Shown: positions 48,814 to 57,363 of the stretch, piece by piece
How the letters are laid out: each line of letters starts with the position of its first letter
Position numbering within the stretch: the first letter of the stretch is position 1
Assembly (NCBI RefSeq): GCF_021404465.1
Contig: NZ_JABFTT010000004.1
Span: forward strand, 305,924 to 369,923
Length of the DNA: 64,000 nt
Direction of reading: 5' to 3'
From: Billgrantia zhangzhouensis
GTDB lineage: Bacteria > Pseudomonadota > Gammaproteobacteria > Pseudomonadales > Halomonadaceae
Translations under genes and position numbers: made by a program
The notes under the pieces: generated by a model
What the model saw: the letters and a program-made list of their open reading frames with translations, nothing else
Database searches by the model: none
Told to the model about the DNA's origin: nothing

Positions 48814-51336
48814 ATGAGCCAAGAGTTACCCATCGAACGCATCATGCAGACCGGGCTTCTGACCTGCGAGCCCGATACGCCACTATGGATGGCCGCTGAA
48901 CGCATGGCGGCACGTCAATGCAGCTCGATCGTCGTGGTCAGGGCGGGGCAACCGCTGGGGATCTGGACCGAGCGCGATGCACTTGCCGTCAATTTTTCCG
49001 ACCCCGATGCTGGGCGTTTGCCGATCTCCCAGGTCATGAGCCAGCCGATCGCCAGTCTGCACCGCACCACTGCCATCGGCGAGGCGACGCTGCGCTTCGG
49101 CGCCGAGCGGCGCCGGCATTTTCTCGTCGTCGACGATGGCGGCACACCGGTTGGTATTTTGTCGCAGACCGACGTCGCCTTGAACCAGGGGCTCGAGCCC
49201 TACCTTAGGCTGCGCGAGGTGCAGGCTGCCATGCGCCAGCGAGCCTTGGTGCTGGAGGGAACGCAATTACTGGCGCAGGCCGCGCGCTCGATGCGGCTGT
49301 CGGAATGCGATGCCGTGGTGGTCAAGTGCGCCGATGGTGAGCTGGGCATCCTGACCGAGCGCGATCTGGTGCGCTTCGTGGCGCGACACCCCGGCAACAT
49401 GGCCATCGAGGGACTGGCCAGCCGTCCGCTGCTTACGGTACATCAGAATGACACCCTGATTGCCGCGCGGGACCTGCTGATGAATCACCGCGTGCGCCAT
49501 CTGGCGGTGCTCGATGAGGCCGACGAGGTAATCGGGCTGCTGGGTTTTCGCGACATGCTGGCCGGGGCCGAGTATCTCTACATGCAGGATCTGCGCAATG
49601 CCCTGGAGCAGCGCGATCGGGCTCTCGCCCAGTCGCGAGAGAACCTGCAACTGGCCGAGAGGATCATCGATGCGTCGCTGGATGGCATCATCATCACCGA
49701 TTCCAGTAGCCGCATAGAATTCGTCAATCGCGCCTTCACCCATATGACCGGCTATACCGCGGAAGAGGCGATCGGCAAGACGCCCGAGATCCTCTCGTCG
49801 GGCCGGCACGACGCCGTTTTTTATCATCAGATGTGGGAGAGCCTGAAGCGCAGCGGCTACTGGCGCGGCGAGATCTGGAACCGGCGCAAGAGCGGCGAAC
49901 TCTTCCTGGAACTGTTGACGATCACTGCGATCAGCGATGAAAGCGATGCCGTCACCCACTATGCGGCGCTGTTCAGTGACATCACGCACATGCGCGAGAA
50001 CGAAGAGCGCATCCGCAAGCTGGCCTATTATGATGCCCTCACCGGGCTGCCCAACCGTCGCCTGTTGGAAGATCGCCTGGAACTGGCGATACGCCACGCT
50101 CATCGAAACCAGACCCGGCTGGCAGTCATTTTCGTCGATCTGGATCATTTCAAGGAGGTCAACGACACGCTGGGCCATGCCTTTGGCGACGAACTGCTGG
50201 TAATGATGGCCGAGAGGTTGCAGTTGCGCCTGCGTGAGGACGATACGCTCGCCCGCCTGGGCGGCGATGAGTTTCTCGTGCTGCTCCCCGACCTGGAGGA
50301 GATCGACGAGATCACCCGGATCGCTCGACGGCTAGTGGAAGCCGTTCGCGAGCCCTGCGTGATCGAGGGGCAGGAGTTTCGCCTCGGCTGTAGCCTCGGC
50401 ATCAGCCTCTACCCCGACGATGCCTCGACGGCGGAGTCGCTGGTACACAATGCCGATGTCGCCATGTATCGCGCGAAGCAGGCAGGGCGCAACGGCTATC
50501 GTCTCTATCGCAACGAAATGAACCTTCAGGAGGATCGTCAGCGGGCGCTGGAAACCGCCTTGCGTGACGCTTTCATCAACGGAGAAGGTTTGCAACTGCA
50601 CTATCAGCCCGTCTTCGAGCGGGAAAGTGATCGGCTCTATGGCGCCGAGGCGCTGCTTCGCTGGCATCACCCCCTGCTGGGCAGCGTGCCGCCGATCGAT
50701 GTCGTGACGTTGGCCGAGCGTGCAGGCCTGCTGCCACAACTGGACGAATTCATCCTCGAGCAGATCTGCGGGCAACTGGCGGCTTGGAGCGTCATAGGAG
50801 TCGGACCGGTACCCATCAGCATCAACCTCTCTGCACGCCAGTTCTGGCAGCATGACCTACCGGTGCGCGTGGCCACCAAGCTGAAAGAGCACAAACTTCC
50901 GCCCGGCCTGCTGGGTTTCGAGATCAGCGAGCGCACCCTGCTCGACAAACCCCATCAGGCAGCCGTGGTGCTCAAGCGGTTGCGGCGTCTGGGCGGTTTG
51001 GTCGCGATCAATGACTTCGGTACTGGCTATGCCTCTCTCGGCTATCTCCAGGATCTGCCCGTCAGCATGCTCAAGATCGACCGGCGTTTCGTTCAGCATC
51101 TGGACAGCGGCCAGCGGGGCAGCGCGGCCATTGTGGCCGCAGTAGCGGGAATGGCACGTGAAATGGAGTTGCGCCTTGCTGCCGTTGGCGTCGAGACCGA
51201 GGCTCAGCGTGAGGTACTGGCTCGCCATGGCGTTGAGCTGATCCAGGGATACCTGATCGGCCAGCCGGTACCGGCTGATCTCTTCGCCAGTCGTTATCTG
51301 GAATCCCGGAGCGATGTCACGCCGCAGAACGCCTGA
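48814..51336 (+). CDS. Four-CBS, PAS, GGDEF, EAL protein
   Basis: Large cytoplasmic c-di-GMP protein of 840 residues. Two CBS pairs (about 1-115 and 130-250), which usually sense adenine nucleotides, precede a short coiled coil, a PAS domain (about 285-395), GGDEF and EAL. GGDEF is intact near residue 482 with an RxxD inhibitory site (REDD) five residues before. EAL is intact (GAEALLRW near 610), as is INLSARQFW, but the metal-binding DDFGTG motif reads NDFGTG near 731: its first Asp is Asn. It is probably a cyclase or a switch with reduced phosphodiesterase activity. Flanked by flagellar genes. Confidence 0.9.
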   Translation: MSQELPIERIMQTGLLTCEPDTPLWMAAERMAARQCSSIVVVRAGQPLGIWTERDALAVNFSDPDAGRLPISQVMSQPIASLHRTTAIGEATLRFGAERRRHFLVVDDGGTPVGILSQTDVALNQGLEPYLRLREVQAAMRQRALVLEGTQLLAQAARSMRLSECDAVVVKCADGELGILTERDLVRFVARHPGNMAIEGLASRPLLTVHQNDTLIAARDLLMNHRVRHLAVLDEADEVIGLLGFRDMLAGAEYLYMQDLRNALEQRDRALAQSRENLQLAERIIDASLDGIIITDSSSRIEFVNRAFTHMTGYTAEEAIGKTPEILSSGRHDAVFYHQMWESLKRSGYWRGEIWNRRKSGELFLELLTITAISDESDAVTHYAALFSDITHMRENEERIRKLAYYDALTGLPNRRLLEDRLELAIRHAHRNQTRLAVIFVDLDHFKEVNDTLGHAFGDELLVMMAERLQLRLREDDTLARLGGDEFLVLLPDLEEIDEITRIARRLVEAVREPCVIEGQEFRLGCSLGISLYPDDASTAESLVHNADVAMYRAKQAGRNGYRLYRNEMNLQEDRQRALETALRDAFINGEGLQLHYQPVFERESDRLYGAEALLRWHHPLLGSVPPIDVVTLAERAGLLPQLDEFILEQICGQLAAWSVIGVGPVPISINLSARQFWQHDLPVRVATKLKEHKLPPGLLGFEISERTLLDKPHQAAVVLKRLRRLGGLVAINDFGTGYASLGYLQDLPVSMLKIDRRFVQHLDSGQRGSAAIVAAVAGMAREMELRLAAVGVETEAQREVLARHGVELIQGYLIGQPVPADLFASRYLESRSDVTPQNA

Positions 51337-51487
51337 GCGCCGTGGCCTGGCACCGAAGAGCCTGCTTTGTCCAACGCTTTTCTTGGCTTCGCCCAGCGGC
51401 GCTATCCATTAGGCTAGGCGTTTGTCCGGACCAGCAGCCGTTTCGATGAGCCCTTTTCGCACCAGCAGTGACGATCATCGTGGCCCC

Positions 51488-52462
51488 ATGCGCCATGAGT
51501 CGCTGATGCCGACCCATCACGACCAGGATCAAGCCAGCACCTGGATGGTCGGCTATCTGGATATCATGACCCTGCTGGTCGCTCTCATGGTCCTCATCTT
51601 TACGCTTTCTAGCGTCGGACGCTCTGACGGTGAAACCGCGCCGTCTACCGCGCGCGTGCCCTTCGCCGTGCCGCTGCCCAGTGAAATGGCGCAAGCGTTG
51701 CCTGCGGTAGCCGAGCCGCGCCCGACCCCGGGGCAGCTGAGCCGGGAGGCCGTTTCCGCGGCGCTGGGCGTGGCGGGCCTGCCGCGCCGTCGTGACCCGC
51801 TCGTGCCGCCCGCACCGAGCGAGGCAATGGCCTTTGTCGCCCCCACGCCTTTGGCCTTGCTGGAACGGCGCACGCCGCCACCACTGGCATTGCCTCGGCC
51901 GCTAATGGCATCCGACGGTGAAATACCCGTGCCCATGGCCGATTTCGTGCTGGTGCTGACAGATCGTCCTCCCGCCGCCGTGCGTGAGCTTGACGCCGAG
52001 GCCGTGGCGAGTTCGGCGGCGCTGAGCCAGGCATTGAACGAGCGCCTCGAGGAAGCCCCCTACCTGGCCGACCTGGAGGGCGTCGAGGTATCGCGCGTTG
52101 CCGAGGGGATCAAGCTGCGGGTGGAGGATCGCTGGCTCTTTCCCACCGCCACCGCCGACCTCACCGAGGATGGCGAGTCGCTCATCCAGCGCCTGGTGGA
52201 AGTGATCCAGCGGCACGAAGGCGAGGTGGCCGTGGAGGGGCATACCGATGACCGGCCCATCCAGACCAACGAGTTTCCTTCCAACTGGGTGCTTTCCAGT
52301 GCGCGGGCAATTGCCATCGTTCATGCGCTAGAGCGCTCCGGCGTGGATGCGCAGCGCTTGCGTGCAGTGGGTCTGGCCGATACCCGGCCACTGGCGAGTA
52401 ACGACACCGGAGAAGGGCGGGCGCAGAACCGTCGTGTCGAGGTCATCATTCACGCGCGCTGA
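51488..52462 (+). CDS. MotB/OmpA-like membrane protein, orphan
   Basis: One N-terminal helix (about residues 20-38, WMVGYLDIMTLLVALMVLIF) includes an Asp in the position of the MotB proton-binding residue (GYLDIMT). A long Pro-rich linker leads to a C-terminal OmpA-type peptidoglycan-binding domain with VEGHTDDRPIQTNEFPSNW and AQNRRVEVIIH. This is the layout of flagellar stator MotB or a PomB-like subunit. No motA partner lies next to it. Starts at 51446, 51488 and 51506 are possible; none has a strong ribosome site. Converges on the Fic gene, 9 bp apart. Confidence 0.8.
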   Translation: MRHESLMPTHHDQDQASTWMVGYLDIMTLLVALMVLIFTLSSVGRSDGETAPSTARVPFAVPLPSEMAQALPAVAEPRPTPGQLSREAVSAALGVAGLPRRRDPLVPPAPSEAMAFVAPTPLALLERRTPPPLALPRPLMASDGEIPVPMADFVLVLTDRPPAAVRELDAEAVASSAALSQALNERLEEAPYLADLEGVEVSRVAEGIKLRVEDRWLFPTATADLTEDGESLIQRLVEVIQRHEGEVAVEGHTDDRPIQTNEFPSNWVLSSARAIAIVHALERSGVDAQRLRAVGLADTRPLASNDTGEGRAQNRRVEVIIHAR

Positions 52463-52471
52463 TGGTAAGGC

Positions 52472-53548
52472 TCAGGGTGTTGGATGCTGCTTCAGCCAGC
52501 GTTTTGCTTTTGGTGTCAGCCGGTACCGCTGCTTGGGGCTGTTGGGCTTTTCAGGATGAGTGGGTTCGATCCATGCACCATCGAGGGCGGGGGCTAGATA
52601 ATTCTTGCGGAACGTCGGGCGATGGCTCAGTCCAAGGGCAGTCATCAATGCCGCCGTTCCGGCTTCTCCCGTCGCCAGGACTGTTATCAATCTTGCAACT
52701 GGGTCGCTAGCTGGGTCGCTAGCTGGGTCGTTTTCCGGCTCGTCAAGCTGAGTGGTACTGACGAAAGCGTCGGGCTCGCTTGCAACCGCTTCCGCCAAGG
52801 CATCGCGCAGTGCGGTGAGCATGAACTCAATGAAAGGGGTGGCTTCTCCCGCCCGATCGGCTTCCGCCAAGGTGTCATAATATTCCTGCTGTCGATCGCG
52901 AATGACCGTCTCGACAGGCAGGTAAGCCAGCAGCGGCCGCCAGCGGCGCAGGATCAGAGTCTGCCATAGGCGTCCCATCCTACCGTTGCCATCGGCGAAG
53001 GGATGAATGAACTCAAGCTCGTAGTGCACCACGGCGCTTGCGATCAGTGGATGTTCATCGGTGTGTGACAGCCACTCCAGAAGATCCCCGACCAGCAAAG
53101 GCACCCGGTGAGCGGGCGGGGCCATATGCACCAGCTCAGTACCCTTGTAGATGCCCACTCCTCGGCTGCGAAAGCTGCCGGCTTCATCGACCAGCCCCTG
53201 CATCAACAGGCTGTGGGCCTCGAGCAGGGCCGCCTCCGATTCGGGTGCCCAGCCCGGCATGGCTTCGTAAGCGGAAAAGGCGTTTCGCACCTCCTGGATT
53301 TCACGCGGGTGGCCGAGTACACGCTTGCCCTCGATGACGGCGCTGACCTGCTCCAGTGAGAGAGTATTGTTTTCAATGGCGAGCGAGGCGTGAATCGTGC
53401 GTAACCGGTTCTCCCGCCGCAACTGAGGTGTGAGGCCGCGTTCAGCCAGGACCGTATAGCGCCCGACAGCCTCGCTTATCTCCGCCACGAGGCGGAGCGC
53501 GAATGGCGTGAGCGTGAACGGGGGGCGATAGGAAGTGCGCTCTGGCAT
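52472..53548 (-). CDS. Fic-domain protein (class II, with inhibitory helix)
   Basis: Fic enzymes transfer AMP or related groups to target proteins. The core motif HPFADGNGRMGR (about residues 197-208) is complete, including the catalytic His. An inhibitory motif SLAIEN (S-x3-E-N) occurs near residue 56, so activity should be self-restrained. After about residue 270 a linker with SDPA repeats leads to a winged-helix-like C-terminal domain (about 285-358), which may bind DNA. 358 residues. The target cannot be deduced; a genomic accessory gene within the flagellar cluster. Confidence 0.9.
   Translation of the reverse strand: MPERTSYRPPFTLTPFALRLVAEISEAVGRYTVLAERGLTPQLRRENRLRTIHASLAIENNTLSLEQVSAVIEGKRVLGHPREIQEVRNAFSAYEAMPGWAPESEAALLEAHSLLMQGLVDEAGSFRSRGVGIYKGTELVHMAPPAHRVPLLVGDLLEWLSHTDEHPLIASAVVHYELEFIHPFADGNGRMGRLWQTLILRRWRPLLAYLPVETVIRDRQQEYYDTLAEADRAGEATPFIEFMLTALRDALAEAVASEPDAFVSTTQLDEPENDPASDPASDPVARLITVLATGEAGTAALMTALGLSHRPTFRKNYLAPALDGAWIEPTHPEKPNSPKQRYRLTPKAKRWLKQHPTP
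52699..52730 (-). repeat. 12-bp tandem repeat in the Fic linker
   Basis: CTGGGTCGCTAG twice plus a partial third unit. It encodes repeated Ser-Asp-Pro-Ala in the hinge between the Fic and C-terminal domains. Each unit change keeps the reading frame. Confidence 0.9.
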
Positions 53549-53659
53549 GTGGCAGACTCAACGGGAGTGAATATCGCCATTATACGGAACCCAGCGCCCG
53601 TTGCCTGCCGGCCCGGCCACTCACCGAAGCACGAGGTGAAACTTTTTGACGGAAAAAGC

Positions 53660-53686
53660 TAAAGTTATTCGGGGCGCGGCCGACAT
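53660..53686 (+). promoter_or_regulatory. Sigma28 promoter of fliD
   Basis: TAAAGTTA, 11 bases, GCCGACAT. The -10 box ends 43 bases before the fliD ATG. Confidence 0.85.
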
Positions 53687-53729
53687 AATGAAGACTGGTA
53701 GGTAAATCCACCAATACAGGGCAGTTCTC

Positions 53730-55115
53730 ATGGCGACGATACAATCCCTAGGCATCGGCTCCGGGCTCGACCTCAACGGTCTGCTCAAGGACCTCGATAA
53801 AGCTGAGCGCGGCAAGCTCGAGCCCATCGAACGGCAGATCGAGACCCAGCAGGTCAAGGTGTCTGCTTACGGCAAGCTGGAGGGCGCGCTGTCTGCTTTC
53901 CAGACCGCAGCCAATGCGCTCAACGACGCCTCGCTCTACCAGAGCCTTTCCACTTCCGTTAGCGGCGATGCGGTGCAGGCGGCGGCAGGTAGCGATGCGG
54001 CGAAGGGGCAGTACGCCGTCACGGTACACAACCTGGCGACGGCGGGTACCTTGGCCACCGCCCGTATCGACAACCTCGATGATGAACTCATCGATGGCTC
54101 CGAAACAAAGACCCTGACCCTGAATTTCGCCGGCCAGGACAGTGTTGATGTCGACATCGAACCCGGCAGCACCCTGGAAGACATCCGCGATGCCATCAAC
54201 GCCAAGGAAGACAGCGGTGTTTCCGCCTCGGTAATCTACGATGGCGAAGGCTACCGTTTGACCCTGAGTTCGACCGAGACCGGTGCCGACGCCTCCATCA
54301 CCGGCAGCAATTTCGCTGACATCGTCAATGCCACCCTCGCCACGGACGAGGTGGCCGGTGAGATCGCTCAGCAGGGCCAGGATGCCAGCCTTGAGGTCAA
54401 CGGCATTCGCATTACCAGCGCCTCCAACCAGGTGGAAGGTGCGATTCAGGGCGTCACACTCAACCTGGCGGAAGAAGGCAGCAGCACCGTCAAGGTGGAG
54501 CAGGACACCCGCGCGGTGCGGGAGGCCATTACCGGCTTCGTCGATGCCTTCAACTCGCTCAAGGACACCATCGACGAGCTGACCTCCTTCAATAGCGAAA
54601 GCGGCGCTGCCGGCGATCTGCTTGGCGACAGCGCCGTGCGCAGCATCGAATCACGCCTGCGCAGCGTGCTGAGCGGTGGTGTGGCGGCGGAAGAGGGCGG
54701 CTTTGCCATGCTCGGCGACATCGGCATTTCGCTCAAGCTCGACAGCAAAAATTCGCTCAAGCTCGAAATCGACGAGGAGCGGCTGGACGAGGTCATCCTC
54801 AACGACCAGGATGCCCTGAGCGCCTTTTTTGCCGGTGACAGCACCACGGGCGGCCTGGCCGGCCAGCTCAGCGAAACGATTACCCAGCTGAGCGGCAGCA
54901 ACGGTGCCCTGGGTGGCGCCAAGAGCGGTGCCGAGAACCGTATCGAGAGCCTCAAAGAACGCTACGTTCGCATGGAACAGAGCATCGAGGCCACCATCGC
55001 ACGCTACCGCACCCAGTTCGGCCAGCTCGACCTGATGATCGCGCAGATGAACCAGACCAGCGACTACCTCTTCCAGCAGTTCGAGATGATGAACGCCCAG
55101 CTCGGACGGAATTGA
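53730..55115 (+). CDS. fliD: Flagellar filament cap protein FliD
   Basis: Caps the filament tip and folds incoming flagellin. N-terminal SLGIGSGLDLNGLLKDLDKA and C-terminal LTEL-like coil region ERYVRMEQSIEATIARYRTQ with QLDLMIAQMNQTSDYL are typical. 461 residues. Unusually, fliS and fliT do not follow; a hairpin terminator and toxin-antitoxin genes do. Confidence 0.95.
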   Translation: MATIQSLGIGSGLDLNGLLKDLDKAERGKLEPIERQIETQQVKVSAYGKLEGALSAFQTAANALNDASLYQSLSTSVSGDAVQAAAGSDAAKGQYAVTVHNLATAGTLATARIDNLDDELIDGSETKTLTLNFAGQDSVDVDIEPGSTLEDIRDAINAKEDSGVSASVIYDGEGYRLTLSSTETGADASITGSNFADIVNATLATDEVAGEIAQQGQDASLEVNGIRITSASNQVEGAIQGVTLNLAEEGSSTVKVEQDTRAVREAITGFVDAFNSLKDTIDELTSFNSESGAAGDLLGDSAVRSIESRLRSVLSGGVAAEEGGFAMLGDIGISLKLDSKNSLKLEIDEERLDEVILNDQDALSAFFAGDSTTGGLAGQLSETITQLSGSNGALGGAKSGAENRIESLKERYVRMEQSIEATIARYRTQFGQLDLMIAQMNQTSDYLFQQFEMMNAQLGRN

Positions 55116-55133
55116 TACCCGCTACTTGAACGC

Positions 55134-56063
55134 TCAACCGCCCCATAGTGGGCGGTTTTCTTTCTGAATGGCGCTTAGCCGCCGCTGTATTTCCCGGCGT
55201 GTCTGGAGGCTGACACCCAACGCCTTCGCCACGGTGTCCCAGCCGCTGACGGCCGTCACGACTTTCTCTATCGCCTGCTTGGCTTCGCTCCAGCGAGTGA
55301 AGCCGGCCTGTTCGGCCAACGCTTGAACGGCCTTGAGGGGAGGGTTTCTGCCGTGGCCCTTGAACGCCGTCGCATGTTCGCCATATAGGCTGGGGCTGAA
55401 GGTCAGATCGTAGCCGGGAGTGGGGCGCCATGGCCCAATGCCAGCGCACTCGAAGTGAACTTGACCAGCCAGGGTTCCAACCCCTCGCGTGGGTGGGTGC
55501 TGGCCAGGTCAGTGACATTGGGTGAAAGATACACCTGTACCTTTGGGCGAGCCCCGCCCGAACGGCCGGCTTGGGCCAAGGCGGTGAGCACGGTGTCGGT
55601 TTGGCCTTCGAAGAGTCGGCGGGCCTGCTCGCCAAGCTCACCCAGGCTGCTCCAGGGGGCGGATTCAGCGTAACCGAAAAGCTCGGAAGCAGGCCGGTAG
55701 CTCAAGGCTCCCATGCCGTGCTCGCCAACGAAAGCCAGGCGGTCCATTGGCGTAACGTCATGTGGCGATATGCCGTGCTGACGAAAAAGGCGATCCATCA
55801 GCATCAGACCCCAGCCGTCCGGCAGCGAATCGGCAAACAGGTCGTGCAGGCCATGGTGAGGCTGGCGCGGTGCGCCTTGCAGCCGTGTATCGAACGCTAG
55901 CTGAAACGGCGAGAGGCTGTGAAACTCTTCACAGTAGGCGTCGTCGTACTGGAAGAACACACCCTGCCTGGCGACTCTGCGCCAACCGCCCAACGCGTGT
56001 TTGACGGCCATCACTGAGTCGGCGCAATACCTCGAGCTGCCTTACCGGAACGAAGTCAGGCAT
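55134..56063 (-). pseudogene. hipA: Broken hipA toxin kinase gene
   Basis: HipA is a Ser/Thr kinase toxin that induces persistence. Here it is dead. The start at 56063 (MPDFVPVRQLEVLRRL) overlaps the hipB stop by 8 bases, the normal coupling. After about 32 codons (GRLAQSRQ) the frame shifts, and the HipA sequence continues as GVFFQYDDAYCEEFHSLSPF up to EPWLVKFTSSALALGHG near 55430. It then jumps, in another frame, to the C-terminal part PTPGYDLTFSPSLYGEHATA, ending at 55134. The kinase catalytic core between these is missing. About 310 codons remain, against roughly 430 in intact relatives. Confidence 0.85.
55137..55159 (+). terminator. Rho-independent terminator after fliD
   Basis: Stem ACCGCCC/GGGCGGT with a 6-base loop, then TTTTC. 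It lies inside the tail of the hipA remnant on the other strand. Confidence 0.75.
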
Positions 56064-56334
56064 CGCGCAGTACCTCCTCGATGCTTTGCGGCGTGCTCGG
56101 CGGGGGTGTTGCAAGCGCCGCCACACGCTCCAGCCGGTCCACGCTTTGCCATAGCAGCAGGAACTGGCGCAGCGAAATCTGGCCGGTGGTTTCGAAACGC
56201 TTGATGGTCGGTGCCGGCACACCGCTTCGCTCGGCCAGGGCGCTGCGTGAAAGCTTCAGCTCGCGCCGACGGCGGCGAACGGCCTTGGCCAGATCGTGCT
56301 GAACGTCGCTGGCGGTGAGTAGGGAGAGGTACAT
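56056..56334 (-). CDS. hipB: HipB-like Xre-family antitoxin
   Basis: 92-residue DNA-binding protein with one helix-turn-helix: LKLSRSALAERSGVPAPTIK. It sits directly upstream of the broken hipA, so it is the cognate antitoxin and repressor, now without a toxin. The gene itself looks intact. Two direct repeats upstream may be its operator. Confidence 0.82.
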   Translation of the reverse strand: MYLSLLTASDVQHDLAKAVRRRRRELKLSRSALAERSGVPAPTIKRFETTGQISLRQFLLLWQSVDRLERVAALATPPPSTPQSIEEVLRDA

Positions 56335-56346
56335 GTTAGGGTTCGC

Positions 56347-56395
56347 TAATGGATATTATTTAGTCTATTTTAGCAGTTTTTTTGATAATGGATAT
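56347..56395 (-). promoter_or_regulatory. Putative hipB operator and AT-rich promoter region
   Basis: Two identical TAATGGATAT sequences at 56347-56356 and 56386-56395, 39 bases apart, in an AT-rich stretch just before the hipB start. The spacing and position suggest autoregulation by HipB. Confidence 0.4.
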
Positions 56396-56460
56396 AATGA
56401 TGTCTTTTTTATGGCTTCTCTGCTGACTAGCTGCTGGCGTTTGATCCGTCGATTCATTGA

Positions 56461-56500
56461 CTCCCAAAATGGGAGGTGCTAGAGTCTCCCAAAAAGGGAG
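56461..56500 (+). promoter_or_regulatory. Twin palindromic operator of higBA
   Basis: Two near-identical palindromes, CTCCCAAAATGGGAG (56461-56475) and CTCCCAAAAAGGGAG (56486-56500), centres 25 bp apart. They lie immediately before the higB start, the second overlapping the ribosome site. A likely binding site for the HigA antitoxin. Confidence 0.7.
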
Positions 56501-56505
56501 GCTAC

Positions 56506-56802
56506 ATGAGGGTCATCGCAAAAAGAACGTTACGCCAGTTCTGGCAGCAGGGCTGCGCGGACGCAGAAACGCCTCTTACCGAGTGGTACAACATGATGCT
56601 GAAGGCATCGTGGACCACACCGCAAGAACTCAAGGAGGATATTCGTACGGCCAGCGTCCTAAAAGGAGGCCGAGTCGTCTTCAATATCGGTGGTAACAAG
56701 TATCGGATCATCGTAGCAATTCGCTACGCGCAGCAGATTGCCTGGATACGATTCGTCGGCACTCATGCCCAGTACGACAAAGTGGATGCAGAAACGATAT
56801 GA
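56506..56802 (+). CDS. higB: HigB-type mRNA interferase toxin
   Basis: Ribosome-dependent RNase of the RelE/HigB family. 98 residues starting MRVIAKRTLRQFW; family motifs PQELKEDIRTASVLKGGRVV and FNIGGNKYRIIVAI, and the C-terminal FVGTHAQYDKVDAETI, are all intact. A GGGAGG site lies just before the ATG. In this module toxin precedes antitoxin, with a four-base overlap. Confidence 0.92.
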   Translation: MRVIAKRTLRQFWQQGCADAETPLTEWYNMMLKASWTTPQELKEDIRTASVLKGGRVVFNIGGNKYRIIVAIRYAQQIAWIRFVGTHAQYDKVDAETI

Positions 56803-57161
56803 ACATACAGCCTATTCACAGCGAAGCAGACCTCGAGCGTGCTTTCGCCCGTATGGAAGCTCTCTGGGGGGCTGAAAACGGTACGCCGGAAGCAGACGAG
56901 CTGGAAGTGCTCTCCATCCTCATCGAGAAGTACGAAGACACGCACTATCCTATTGGGCCGTCCGATCCCATCGAGGCGATCAAGTTTCGTATGGAGCAGC
57001 ATGGGCTCACGCAGCGCGACCTCGAGCCCTATATCGGCTCCAGCGGCCGAGTTTCCGAAGTGCTCAACCGCAGGCGCAAGCTCAGCCTTCGTATGATCAA
57101 GCGGCTACATGATGGCCTGAAGATTCCCTATGAAAGCCTGATGGCGGAAGCGGCGGCTTGA
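56799..57161 (+). CDS. higA: HigA-type antitoxin
   Basis: 120-residue antitoxin and repressor. The N-terminal part contacts HigB; the C-terminal helix-turn-helix is LTQRDLEPYIGSSGRVSEVL followed by NRRRKLSLRMIKRLHDGL. Overlaps higB by four bases. The module appears complete and functional. Confidence 0.93.
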   Translation: MNIQPIHSEADLERAFARMEALWGAENGTPEADELEVLSILIEKYEDTHYPIGPSDPIEAIKFRMEQHGLTQRDLEPYIGSSGRVSEVLNRRRKLSLRMIKRLHDGLKIPYESLMAEAAA

Positions 57162-57180
57162 ACCGTACTGCGACACTGTA

Positions 57181-57297
57181 ACGGAGGCGACCTCACGGTT
57201 TGGCGTGACACGCGCTACCCTTTCTCGCATCCTGAAGGGAAATGCGGGTATCTCCGCGGATATGGCGCTGCGCCTTGAGCCAGTGCCGGCGAGCTAA
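57181..57297 (+). pseudogene. 3' fragment of another Xre/HigA-family antitoxin gene
   Basis: Thirty-eight codons reading FGVTRATLSRILKGNAGISA then DMALRLEPVPAS and a stop. This is the C-terminal part of the helix-turn-helix of the graft-type HigA/VapI antitoxins. It has no start and no toxin partner. Its TAA stop is part of the flagellin sigma28 promoter that follows. Confidence 0.75.
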
Positions 57298-57321
57298 AGC
57301 TTTTTTCTCTGACGCCGATAT
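57295..57321 (+). promoter_or_regulatory. Sigma28 promoter of the second flagellin gene
   Basis: TAAAGCTT, 11 bases, GCCGATAT. The TAA of the -35 is also the stop codon of the antitoxin fragment. The -10 box ends 42 bases before the GTG start. Confidence 0.88.
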
Positions 57322-57363
57322 TCCCTCCATCGGTGCCTTTCGCGCCCGATGGAGAGTCTTGGC

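Noticed and set aside
48493..48822. Minus-strand frame of 109 codons between flaG and the CBS gene
   Set aside because: Overlaps the flaG sigma28 promoter and has Arg/Ala-rich non-protein-like composition.
51350..51400. Possible sigma54 promoter (CTGGCAC) before the MotB-like gene
   Set aside because: The GC element at the -12 position is missing at the required spacing.
52699..52730. CRISPR-like repeat
   Set aside because: Units are 12 bp with no spacers and lie inside the Fic coding region.
54952..55641. Minus-strand frame across the fliD end and the hipA remnant
   Set aside because: A chance frame joined by the deletion junction; its residues do not match HipA in that frame, except as noted under the pseudogene.
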